A stretch of DNA of 64,000 bases from Scenedesmus sp. ARA3 (Eukaryota > Chlorophyta > Chlorophyceae > Sphaeropleales > Scenedesmaceae), in NCBI GenBank assembly GCA_004335835.1, contig RWJK01001560.1, positions 62,001-126,000 of the forward strand. The letters run 5' to 3'. The translations under genes were made by a program, and so were the position numbers. Within the stretch, counting starts at the first letter, position 1, and each line of letters starts with the position of its first letter. The notes under the pieces were generated by a model. That model had not been told where the DNA came from. It made no database searches and was given only the letters and a program-made list of their open reading frames with translations. Positions 11,663-22,659 of the stretch are shown piece after piece.

Positions 11663-11734
11663 GCCAACAGCAGCAGCACAGCGCTGCAGCGCCACGCCCC
11701 CCCCCCACACCCCACCACACGCCTCAATCCACCT

Positions 11735-14245
11735 CTAGGTGGTCAGGATGGGTGGCAGCACCATGCTCTTGGTGCCCAGGATCCTGCCGCGCAGGTCCGG
11801 GAACTCCTCACAATCCCCCAGCGCTGTTACATTGCCCTCGCTGTCAACCCAGTTGGGGTACACCAGCAGGTGCCCATGCGGCAGCGGCACGCAGTCCGGC
11901 CCTGCGTATGCGGCCCAGTTTTCTGCGCCCAAGCGCGCCAGCGTGCGCATGCAGCGCACGTCGCTGGGGTCCTCGATCTCCGGCAGCAGCCTCTGTTGGT
12001 GGCAGGCACACAATGATGGTGTGCGGGCAGCAGATGCACAGAGTGGTTAGGCAGGGTCAAGATGGTGATGGGTGCGCATGCTGCGCACGTCGCTGGGGTC
12101 CTGAATCTGAATCGGCAGCAGCCTCTGTGTTGGGGTGTGGGTGTGCCAGTGGTGCGGCAGGAGGTGTATACACAGGGTCGGGATTGAAAAAGTGACAAGG
12201 CAGGATTGCGATGGTGGGTGCAGGAGGGGCAGGCAAACAGCAGTGCGTGTCTTTGCCAACTAAACAACACATGTTTGTCAGCGCCGTGTACTCCAGCTGC
12301 AGGCCCTTCATGACGCCTGCTTCCCGCTGCGTTCAACCCCAAACCGTCCACTACACCTGCACTGTTGCTGACAGAGAGATTGATTGTAAGCGTTCGAGCG
12401 AAGTTATCAGCAATTGATGTATCTGACTAGGATAGTAATCAACAGGCTGTATTGTAGTTCAACTCCGCCACATAGCCAGCTGCCAGGCACCGCCTCACCC
12501 CCAGGTGCTCCAGCCACAGCGCCATCCTGAAACCCGCCACCTGGCACCCCAACAACAGACAGACAAACCTCAGACACCACACCAAATCTAAAAACACCCG
12601 GCCACCCTCCAAGCACCGCCTCACCCCCAGGTGCTCCAGCCACAGCGCCTTCCTGAAGCCCGCCACCTGGCCTCCACCCACAGAACATGCCTACAAAACA
12701 TGCCTAGGAAATTGTGCCGCACTCCCAGCCTCGCTCACCCCCAGGTGTTCCAGCCACAGCGCCTTCCTGAAGCCCGCCACCTGGCCACGCGGCAGCGCAT
12801 CGCCGTGGCCCGCCATGCTGTGTGCGGGCTGGTGCGCGCCGATGGCGATCTCGCTGTCGCGCGTGCCGTCCAGCGAGCGCTGGTTGATGTTGGCGGAGCC
12901 CACCAGCACATACTCGTCGTCCACGATCATCAGCTTGCTGCGCGGAGTGAAATGTGGCAGCAGGTGCAGAAGTGGGTGCGTGTGCGGGTGCATGCGGGAA
13001 GGAGTGCAAGAGGGCGTGAGGGCAGAATCTTGAGGTGGCTGCCACAGGACACCAGCAGTTGAGGACAGCACAGAGCGCACTGAAGCAGTGCAACAGGCAC
13101 AATGCATCAGACACAGATACATGCAGACGGCACATCCGCTGGCAGCCAGAGGCTCAAATCACGCTGGTGCACGCTAGTGGTATGTTGAACCACAACACGC
13201 ACGCTGTGCTGAGCAGCGCCTGCTGCCTGCCACACCATCCAGCCGCACCCCAAGCACATTGCAGCCACACACCTGTGCACGTAGATCATGAACCGCCGCG
13301 CAGCGCAGGCGCGGCCCTGCGCTGTGGCCAGGTTCACGTCATCAGTGCCATGAATGGCAGCCGCAGTCGCCTCAGCACCAGCGGCCTTCTTTGGATCAAC
13401 TACCGGCGGGCTTGCCAAGCCGTTCTGCGGCGCCAGCTCCGGCACTACAGCTGATGCTGCCACTGCCTCTTCCACGTTGCCCTGCTGTGCCATGTCCACC
13501 CAGTCGTCCTCTCCCTTGGCGAATGCGGCGGGGCCTGCTGCGTCGTTGGTGACGTTGCTGGTGAGCAGGTCGGAGGTGTCTGGCAGCTGCGGCACCTGCA
13601 CCACCGCAGCACAACAGCCTTTCAGCGCCAGCGCCAGCTGTAGCCTACTGCTGACATGTAGTAAACTGTAAAACTCCCCCCTGACAACATCCTGCAGGTT
13701 TAGGCAGCATGTTTAACGTTGCCTGGACGCATCCAAACTGCTGCCACTTGCTTTTGAACGCTTTGTGCAGAATGTCGCATTAGACACATCAGAGCGGCGC
13801 CAGAGCAGCAGCTGATGCAGCAATATCCACAGCAGCAGCTGCAGAAACCTTAGATCGCAACCCACCGCGCATGTGGTGCCTGTTGCCTCTCGCTTGCCCA
13901 GGCAGAAGAACTGCAGGTAGTCCAGCGGCGACACCTTGCCAGTGAGGCCCGCCTCCTCGATGGCAGCAGCAATGCGCCTGCAGCACCACAACAGCCAGCC
14001 AGCAGCCGGTTTGGCAGGGGCCAGCGCAGTTAAAACGTCGTGCGCAGTCACTACCTGCTGCAGTTCTGCTGAAGTATCACCGCTACCAAGATCTCCTCAA
14101 TCCTACTGAGACAGATACAGATATTGGTGCAAGAGCCCTGGTGTGCCAGCTGGCAGACCCTGATGAGCAAGGTTAGCCCAGCTCGTGAAAGCGTGGTAAG
14201 GCTGCCGCTGCTGCTGCTGGCTCACTCGTGCACGAAAGAGTGCTG

Positions 14246-14276
<31 letters not shown>

Positions 14277-17200
14277 CGCTGCCGGCTCACTTGTACATCA
14301 TCTGCCGCGTCTTGGCCTGGTAGTAGAGGATGGCCTGGCAGCTGCCGCTGGTGGGGATGCCCTCGGGGAACATGGGGATCACGATGTACACGCGGAACGG
14401 CTCGCCCGCCTGCAGGTGTTGATGCCGAGTGCAGACTCATGTAGCCGCACGTAGTGAAGGCAGTGTACAGCATGCACTTGAATAGGCAACAACAAATCAG
14501 CTGTGCACGCTTGTAGAGTGCATTGATGAAAGCGCCTGCGGTGCACTGTGTGCCATTGCTGCCACCAGCAGGGGCGACTACAGCAAGGCATCACCAACTG
14601 CAGCGGCATCAAGAGCAGTACCCCAAGCAGGCGGCCGAAGTCTGTATGCGGATGTCCGGGCCGCTGCGTTGCTCGACAGGCAGTGTGCAGGTCACGGCTG
14701 GTGTGGCGGCGCACCTTGATCTTGTTGCAGATCTTGAGCGCGATCTCAGCAGGCACCTGGTTATGGCACGGCGTGTTTTGGTCGCTGCACGCAGCACACA
14801 GCACATAGCAGCAGCCAGCCAGCACAGCTCAGCCGTGAACTGCACAGCTTCTCAATCATGGACAGAATATGCAGCTGATGAGATGCCAGTCAGCCCATGC
14901 ATGCTGAGCCAACACTATCGCAGCCGTGCTCGACTACAGAAGCCAATGCAGCCCATAGGCAGCAGCGGCCTCTACGTAATGCCACTGACAAGGAGCCATA
15001 GCCCATGTCTGCCAAGCAATGGCTGATGTGTTGCAGCATGCGCTACAGCATCAGCCGGGGCTCTACCTGTGCCGAGCAGGCGGCTGGTGATTGCCTGAGG
15101 CAGCTGCAACCCAGCTCAACACTGATGCGCCGCACCTGTCCCAGAGGTGTGCGCTGCCCAGGAAGTACTGGTTCTCCAGGTACAGGTAGCGCTTAGCGCG
15201 CCTGATGAGGTTGATGTACGCGCGGTGGATGGACGCGTCGATGCTCTGCAGCCAGCCAACACGCCACATCCGGCACTTGAAGAAGCCGCAAACAGTTGTG
15301 CTGGTGCTTTGTAGTACATGTCATAAAAGCCTTGGTACGGTGTAGCCGTCAGATCATACTTTTGCTGGGCTTACAAAGCGCGGTACAGCTCAATGCATGC
15401 CTGCCAAACTACAGGATAGCCGCAAGGCTGACACATTTTGGAGGCAGACAAATGAGCCAGCGCCTGACTACATGCAATACATGCAAAGGGTGCTGCTGCC
15501 AGCCAGCCACGCTGCTGCTGCATCCCGCGCACCTTGCCCTTGCCCACAATCAGGCCTGCCTCAAAGATGCTCTCCGCATCTGTGGGGAAGCCCTGCGCGG
15601 AAGCTGCAGGAGGAGGCAAAACAGCGCAGCAGATCAAAATATTCACAACAGAAGAAGAGGTGTTCAAGCATATGCCAAGATTTAGAAACTGCTGTCTGAC
15701 ACAGGCTAAGTGCTCAGCAGATGATCGCGGCAGCTACAATGCCGTGATGCACACACGGCCGCACAAGGCGCACGAACGTGTAGGCAGCAGCCCCTCTGAC
15801 AGTACGCTGCATGTCTGTCAAGACCATGCTGTGTCCCATATACAAAACTGTGCACAACATCCAGGAGAAGGACCGTCAGGCATTTCAACGCACCCTGTTA
15901 AACACAGCCACTCTGATGATATCAAGTGTACACTGGCAGCACTTACTCGAGTCGATGGTCCTGAACAGCTGCACGCTCCAGGCCTCCCCTGGCGGCAGGT
16001 CGGGCATCTCCAGGCCTGTGTCGTGGTGCTTGATGGACTGCACGCGCATGTCGCTCAGGTGCTTCACCTGGCCCTTCACCAGGTTGCTGGCACTCTGGCA
16101 AGGTGTGCAGCAGCAGGCAGGGTGCAGGAAGGCCCAGTTGAACAGACATGCAGTGTCTGCCGCACGTTGCTGCATCGCACAGTGCGGAGCTTGGTGGCAC
16201 ATCTTGCTGCCAGAACTCTCGGCTGCACTTGTGCTGCAATGCGCAGGCGCGTACGCCAGCTAGTAGCTGCTGCACCACATCAATGCACACAACCCGAGTT
16301 CACAAACGCTGTATATAGCATCTGCACAACCACAGCCATGACACCGTGCCCTCACCAGGTGCTGCTGCAGGCCCTCTGCTTAGCCATACCGGCAAAACCC
16401 ACAGCCCCCCACAGCACGATGGCGTTATTGCTATGGCTGGATAGGTAGTCTGGTGATGATGATGAGCCACACGCAGCGCAGCCTCACCAGGTACTGCTGC
16501 AGCCCCTCTGGCAGCAGCACGTCCACCTTCCTGTGGTGCAGCCCCACGCCGCCCACCAGCTTGAACATGTTGCGCGCGCCCGCCTGCTTCACCCAGCGCT
16601 CGATGAAGTTGATGGCCACGTCAACAGCAGCGGGGCCCTCCAGCTTGGCGTGGATGTCATGCCACGGCTCACGGGGGCAGGCCTTGGAGGAGTCCAGCGC
16701 TGCGCGAGGGCAGGGATGCGCCGTGTGAGGCGGTGTGGGGCGAGTCTGCTACACGTGGACAGTGCATGTGTGTAACCGTATGGGTTGTGCTCGCTGCTAG
16801 CTGACGCAAGGCACTGTCTACAATCACTTCAAACGCCGGCGCAACCTGCAGCATCCCAAACAATGACAAACAGCAGCTCCGCCTCCCAACTCACCCTCCA
16901 CGCAGCCCTGGTAGAAGTCGATGCAGTGCGGCCCTTCAGGGGCGCAGCTGTCAAACAGCGGGTGGCTGGGGTAGTCGTAGCGGCCATTGGTCAGGTCCAG
17001 CCCACCAACAAAGGCCTGGATGCGGCGGCTGGGCACGACCTCATTGACCATAGGGGGCGGGCTGTGGCCTGGGCTGAGCGCTGTGTCCACAATGACGGTC
17101 TTCTGGTGGTGCGTGAACATGTTGCCGCGCTGCAGTTGCTGCAGAGGAAAGGGAGGCAAGAGACAGCACATACAGATGTAATATGGTGGGGTTGCAGGGT

Positions 17201-19981
17201 AGGCTATGCATTGCTTGGTCATGATAGCACGGAAGACAGGCAGAAAAGCCACACCAGCCGCCGCCACACACCTGCAGGTATGGATCCTCCACCGCCCCCT
17301 GCCACCCCAGTCCCTGCATCTGCCCCACTGCCAGCCAACCCAGTCCTGGCCCTAGCTTCCTCCTCAACTCACTCCTAGTCACTCTGCATCTTCAGCCACG
17401 CACCTGCAGGTATGAGTCCTCCACACCTCCCTGCCACCCAGCCGCTGCAGCAGGCACAAACCCCACACCTGCTTGCATGCTACTCACTGTAACCTCTCTG
17501 TCAACACACTTCATGCCCGAACTGCCACCCAACCCCCTGCAGCCGCCCCACTGCCAGCAAGCGCGCACCCCCGCCGGCGCACCTGCAGGTATGAGTCCTC
17601 CACGCCTCCCTGGCGTGGGCACAGCACGCATGTGACCTCCGTGTCCTTGAAGTACGTGTTGGTCTTCTCATCGCTGGTGCCCATGACCCCAGGGCCCAGC
17701 CCAGGCATGTTGTTGGTGGTGTCGTCCCACACCAGCAGCAGCACCTGTGCACACACACACACACACACATGCAGGCATGCAGCAGTACTGAGATGGCATG
17801 CACACACAGGCAGATGCTCCAGCAGACTTCATGTTGGTGATGGCGTCCCACACCAGCAGCAGCACCCGCATGTGCATGTGGGTGTGTGACGCTGTGTGTG
17901 CATCAATGTGAAAACCACACATTCTGCGTTTTCTTGAAGTACAAACTCAGTCGCGGCCATGCAGTGTGCAGCTGCGTATGCCCTGACCTTCCAGACAAAC
18001 AGCCACACAGCACAGCCAGCTCCACAAACAGCTTTGCAAACACTTGCTCACAGAACCACAACCACCACAACCTGTTATTGCCGCCATCACTCAAAACAGG
18101 TACATGCACTGCTGCATGCTGCCTCAACCAGCTGCCACACACAGTGATGTGCCAACCCTCAACCCCCAACTGTGAACAAACATGCGAAGGCTGGCCAGGC
18201 CCGCCCCCTCACCGCCACGCCCTGGTTGGCTTTTTGAACAAGCAGCTCCCCCAGGCTGGGGCTGTTGGTGGGGCTGGCGGGGGTGCGCTGCAGCAGCGTG
18301 TCAGTCCACACAGACCAGCCCGTGATCCAGATGAACCTGGCAGCAGGCAGACGGCAGAAGATTCCAACAGCAACAGCAACATGGCAGTGTAGCGCCGGTA
18401 ATGAGGTGCATGAGGCAGTGGTATGTGTATGCGGCGCTGTGTCCACAAAAGACAGAGGTCAAGAACAGCTGCGGCCAAGCATGTGACGCAACAGAATGGA
18501 ACTGTTGCGCACAGCTCGCAGCGGCGAGCAGGTGACACGGTAAATCAGTATGCAGCGGCGTCAACGCACCTCTCTGCCTGCTGGATGGCCACGTAGATGT
18601 CGTCCCAGCAGCTGCTCTCGCTGTACAGGCCGCCACTTGCGAGTGTGATGCCTGGCACGGGGCCTGGGGTGCACACCGCGTCGTGGTACAGCGTCACCTT
18701 GTTGCCCGGCCGCTGCGGGAAGTACACGCGTGGCACCTCATTGGGCTGCAGCTCGGACGCGTCCTGAAGCAGGAGGAGGATAAGAATGTAAGAATGTAGC
18801 ATATGACAGTAGAGAAGTGGATCCTGCGAGCTGAGTGGTGTTGTGCACTGCAGTGAACAGTGAGTGGGGCGCAATGCTGTGCCATGCAACAGGAGTGCAC
18901 TCTTTCAAAGGTGTTGCAGCGTGATGTGTACTGCTTCATGCAACATGTGCAAGCAAACACACAGTTACAAAGCTCACAACACACATTTGCTGGCTGTGCT
19001 GTGAATGCCAATCATCAACACCATGGCCTAACAGTCGCTGCTGCGCAGCTGCATCCAACGACAACAGGCCTTTACACACACCCTGTCCTGCTGCTGCTGC
19101 TCCTGCTGCTGTTTTGCCGCAGCGTGCCACGCACCTCACTGCCCACTGGCTTGTACTGTATGCTGATGTGCACGCGCGAGGGCTCGCTGTCCCCAGACTT
19201 GTCCTTGCAGTACAGCGGCTGCCCCGAGGTGTCTGTCAGGTGCAGCCACTTGTCATACTGCTGGCCACCAATAATGTCTGCCACTGGGATGACTGCCTGG
19301 CCCAGGAAGTCTGCGCCAACCACGTCAGCGTCCTGCAAGCAAAAAGAAGGGTGCCATCAGCACCATCAGCATCACCCGCAGCATTAGCAGCGGCAGAACA
19401 AGGAGCACAGTGTCTGCCCCATTGACAGCTGCTGAATTGTGCGACCTTTACCCAACACGGGGCTTTCTCAGGCATGCAAAGCATGACTTGTTGCAAGAGC
19501 AGCTAGAGAGGGCTGGCACTCTGGACATTACCTAGAACGCACACGTGCTGCTGCTGCCTCGCCCTCAGCTATGCTTGCGCTGGTGTTCAGACTCTCCTAG
19601 CAAGCAGCATAGCAGCTCATCATCAGTACAGCAGCTGCTGTAGGTAGAAGGCCAGTGCCTGCAATGCACAGCGCTGCAGCGGCCAGCCTGTCCGACACTC
19701 ACTTTGACCTCCAAGGTTATCTGCTCCGCCTCGTCTGCCACATACACCTCGTGCTTCTCGTTCCACTGCGGGTTGTGTGTTCCCACTATGAAGCGTGTGC
19801 GCAGGCGCCTCGTGCTGCCCACATCCATGCACAGATAAGGGTCACAGCTGCCGCTGAGCTCTGGCAGCATGCCGCAGCACACATAGCGCTTCAAGCAGCC
19901 TACTGCTTGGATGCGGCGCGTGACTGCCAGGTTTGTGCCCTCATGGACGTATACGTGCAGCACGCCATGCAGCAGCGGCAT
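11735..19981 (-). CDS. PLD: Phospholipase D, plant alpha (C2-PLD) type
   Basis: Sixteen exons on the minus strand, in gene order: 19703-19981, 19135-19332, 18570-18763, 18213-18336, 17583-17744, 16895-17138, 16488-16699, 15947-16094, 15533-15603, 15136-15245, 14715-14784, 14291-14409, 13866-13977, 13273-13595, 12739-12937 and 11735-11992. They encode 940 residues. The enzyme hydrolyses phospholipids to phosphatidic acid. The N-terminal 150 residues are a C2 domain ([12 protein letters not shown]..., [23 protein letters not shown]). Both catalytic HKD motifs are intact: HQKTVIVD (330-337) and HSKLMIVD (788-795), followed by [21 protein letters not shown] and the C-terminal LPPILTT match plant PLD-alpha. 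Residues 682-775 form a longer acidic/Ala-rich linker before ARRFMIYVH than plants have. The start is the first ATG of a C2 exon. Many introns contain duplicated exon edges. Confidence 0.93.
12065..12126 (-). repeat. Degenerate copy of the PLD last-exon acceptor and start
   Basis: The true exon starts AACAG then [17 protein letters not shown]. The copy reads ACACAG then [18 protein letters not shown], followed by a stop after a few codons. Spacing is about 129 bases. Use of the copy as acceptor would truncate the enzyme. Confidence 0.85.
12495..12785 (-). repeat. Three tandem copies of the PLD penultimate-exon 3' end
   Basis: The true exon end ([14 protein letters not shown] then the donor GTGAG) is at 12739-12785. 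Copies beginning at about 12621 and 12495 encode [14 protein letters not shown] and [14 protein letters not shown], each with the donor-like GGGGGTGAGG. Spacings are 114 and 126 bases. Confidence 0.88.
16351..16512 (-). repeat. Duplicated PLD exon-7 donor region
   Basis: CTCACCAGGTGCTGCTGCAG with GCCCTCTGC at 16351-16379 repeats the true exon end and donor at 16484-16511 (CTCACCAGGTACTGCTGCAG with CCCCTCTGG). Spacing is 133 bases. Confidence 0.8.
17267..17620 (-). repeat. Three copies of the PLD exon-5 3' end and donor
   Basis: The true end is at 17581-17617 (GGVEDSYLQ then GTGCG). Copies start at 17402 (GGVEDSYLQ) and 17270 (GAVEDPYLQ), each followed by GTGCG or GTGTG. The sequence between copies is also similar (CTGC-CCCACTGCCAGC block), so the tandem unit is about 130-180 bases. 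Confidence 0.85.
17749..17769 (+). repeat. (AC)n tract next to PLD exon-5 acceptor
   Basis: Alternating CA/AC. On the gene strand it is a (TG)n run directly before the acceptor GCACAG. Confidence 0.9.
17827..17868 (-). repeat. Copy of the PLD exon-5 start without acceptor AG
   Basis: The true exon begins CACAG then [12 protein letters not shown] (17744 downwards). The copy encodes [11 protein letters not shown] but is preceded by GCGG in place of AG, so it cannot be spliced in as it stands. Confidence 0.8.
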
Positions 19982-20733
19982 GGCTGCAAGTTCCTGCAAG
20001 CTGCTGTGCCTGGAAGGTCAGTTCAAACAGTTTGGGCAGCGAGTTATGTGAGCCGCTGGTGTGCGGCTGTGCAGCAGGTTGCAGCACCTCGTATGCTGAT
20101 GCTTGCAACAAAAGCTGATCATTACCGAATGCTGCGCTGATGCTGTTATCAAAGGACCTGGCAGCAGTGGCATGCAAGCAGCAGATGCACTGAATCAACC
20201 ATGAGGCGACCTTCCAAGGCAGCATCTTTTCTAAGGAGGTGTGCGTGTGCATGGTCTGACAAGCAAGCAGTGATAATCACCAAGTGCGTGCTTACCTTTG
20301 TCAGCAAGCGCAACAGCAGTTGGCAGACAGTTGGTAGCTAGTGCACGAAACTGCTGATTGTGGCGCGAGAGCTGCACAGCGCCTCGACGACTTTTAAGCA
20401 CCTCTTTTGTAAGTACGCAAGGAGTGGCAAGCAGGCGGTGAGCGATCGATGAACTACTGCAGGTTTGCGTGCAACAACTTCACAGTGCGAGCGCGATCCC
20501 GCCCTCTGTCGTGACCCTCTGCCACTAAGATGGTTCCTTTGACAGCTTTTGCTCACCTGTGAGTGGCCGGTGCACAGTACTGGTATACGAACCCCTGAAC
20601 CTCTCTTTGTGATGTCAGTCACTTCTGCGTGTCCATTGTTGCAGCAACCGCTCATAAGCGATCAGAAAACTTTCAAAGTGGAGCAACACATGAAACGATA
20701 GGGACGTCCGTGTTGCAACCTCTCCTGATCGCC
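19982..20733. promoter_or_regulatory. Divergent intergenic region PLD / GRX-DEP-DUF547
   Basis: 752 bases between two start codons on opposite strands. It must hold both 5' UTRs and a bidirectional or back-to-back promoter. No open frame of interest and no clear TATA box found. Confidence 0.5.
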
Positions 20734-22628
20734 ATGCTGTCCAATGCACTTCACCAGAAGCCAGCCACACAGTGCAGGTCTTATACCAGAGGCGTGCATG
20801 CAGGTCAGCTAGTAGTTTACAGGTCCCGCCTAGCATCAGTGAGCGTGTCAGCTGTGGTGCAGCAGCAGCAGACAAAGGGTGGTACAGCAGCAAGTGTCAT
20901 GTCCAGCAGTGTGGTGGTGTTCACCACACCAGGATGCCCGTACTGCAAACGTGCCAAGCAGGCGTTGTCTGAGCAAAGAGTGCCATACCAGGTGAGGAGT
21001 GTGCAGTCAAATGTAAGGAGGTTGGTATCCAAGCGATACTAACTGCAGAACTGCTAGATGCACCCTTGCAGTTGACGAACAGGAGCACTGAACCATGCTG
21101 TTGCAAGTGTGCTGCCTCGCAAGCACACCGCTCACACCACAGCCTTTGCTTGCGCCCAATATGCTGCATGGTGTCAATCAGGCAGCTCTTTTTGCTGCTA
21201 CACGTGCATTTACATGTGCATGCACGTGTAAATGCATCTGGTTCGCACCCTTTTGCTCACCATGCGCATTCCTGCTGCTGCCACTGCTGCAACGCGCCTG
21301 TACATCCGCGCCTCTGGTACAGGAGGTGGATGTGTCAGTCAATACAGAGCTGCGTGCTGCGCTCAAGGAGGCCACAGGAGAGCGCACGGTGCCTCAAGTG
21401 AGTTACGGCGGCAGAGACTTTGCAACTGCTTGGCTGCCTGGTTGCACCCTGCACCCCTGCCCTCAGTATCGCCAAGCTGCAGCAGCGGCGTTGCTCACCA
21501 CCATCCTGCTTCAAGCTTACTAATGATGCTTGACGTCTATGCATCAAATGTAGCAGATACATCATGCCTGTTTGAGGACGGTGTGCTTCTCTGCTACAGG
21601 TGTATGCCAAGGGCACACTAGTCGGCGGCAGTGATGCCCTGCTTGCAAAGATAGCTGACGGCAGCTTCACCCAGCTGCTGTCACAAGCCAGCAGCAGCCA
21701 GGCTGCACTGCCAAACATGCTAAGCAAGGCAGTGCAAGCAGCGGATGCAGCAGCAGCAGCCACCTCAGCAGCAGCACCAGCAGCAGGCACATCGCTGCCA
21801 GAAGCTCTGCAGCAAGTGCTGTCTGCACTGTCAGACCCGCAGTCAGGCGTGCAAAGGCAACCAGGCAGCTCGAGCAAGCCTCCTTCTTTCACAGGCAAAG
21901 CCCTGCTAGACTGGCTTGTGCAGCACAACAGCAGCAGCAGCAGGTCAGCAGCAGCAGCACAGGCACAGCAGCTGCTGTCCGCCAACGCCATCACGCTCGT
22001 ATCAGACAAGCAGCCGTCGGCAGACGAAGTAGCAGCCGTATTCGATGACGAGGCACACAGCTATGCGCTGCGCAGCGAGGCGGTGCGTGCCGTGCCTTGG
22101 GGAGCCGCACTCAACACACACTTTTGGTGGGGCCCTGCAGCAGCACGGCCTGCGGAGGTTGTGGCTGAGGAGCTGAGGGGGCGCATTTTGGCGCTGTATG
22201 ACAAGCACCTGAGCGCTGATGGGCGGGCTGTGAGCTACGCTGCGCTGAAGCAGGACCTGGAGTTCTGGGAGTATGTGGATGCGACAGCAGAGCTGCAGCG
22301 GGTGGGTACTGATGCATGCTGCAGTTCTATATGCAGACTAGCATTGGCAGACTGGCTGCACTGTGCCTTAGAGTGAATTGCTGAGTCACATAGCTATGTG
22401 TTGAGCTTGGTTGTACAGCAGAGGCAACAGTGCAAGTGGCCATTCTGGTGCGTCCTTGAAAGTGCTGCTGTGCGGCAGACGAGAAGTAATTTGCCATGCT
22501 AGGCGTGCTGCTGGAGGTTGTGCAGGTACGCATCTGCATCCTGTACACTTGATCCAACTCACGTAACGCTTGTGCTTGCGTTAACCTGCTGCTACTGCTT
22601 ATGCTGTTGCTGCTCCTGCTGTTGTTTT

Positions 22629-22659
<31 letters not shown>

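Larger units (their letters stand above)
9465..11734. other. Convergent intergenic region (DUF2235 gene / PLD)
   Basis: About 2.3 kb between two gene 3' ends. TGTAA at 9578-9582 serves the + gene. TTACA (minus-strand TGTAA) occurs at 10896-10900 and 10399-10403, so the PLD 3' UTR may be 0.8-1.3 kb. I found no convincing gene. At 11625-11662 lies a copy of the end of the PLD coding sequence. Confidence 0.5.

Noticed and set aside
12495..12785. CRISPR-like or mobile-element reading of the repeated PLD blocks
   Set aside because: Copies are pieces of the adjoining exon with splice sites; there are no palindromic repeats, terminal inverted repeats or transposase.
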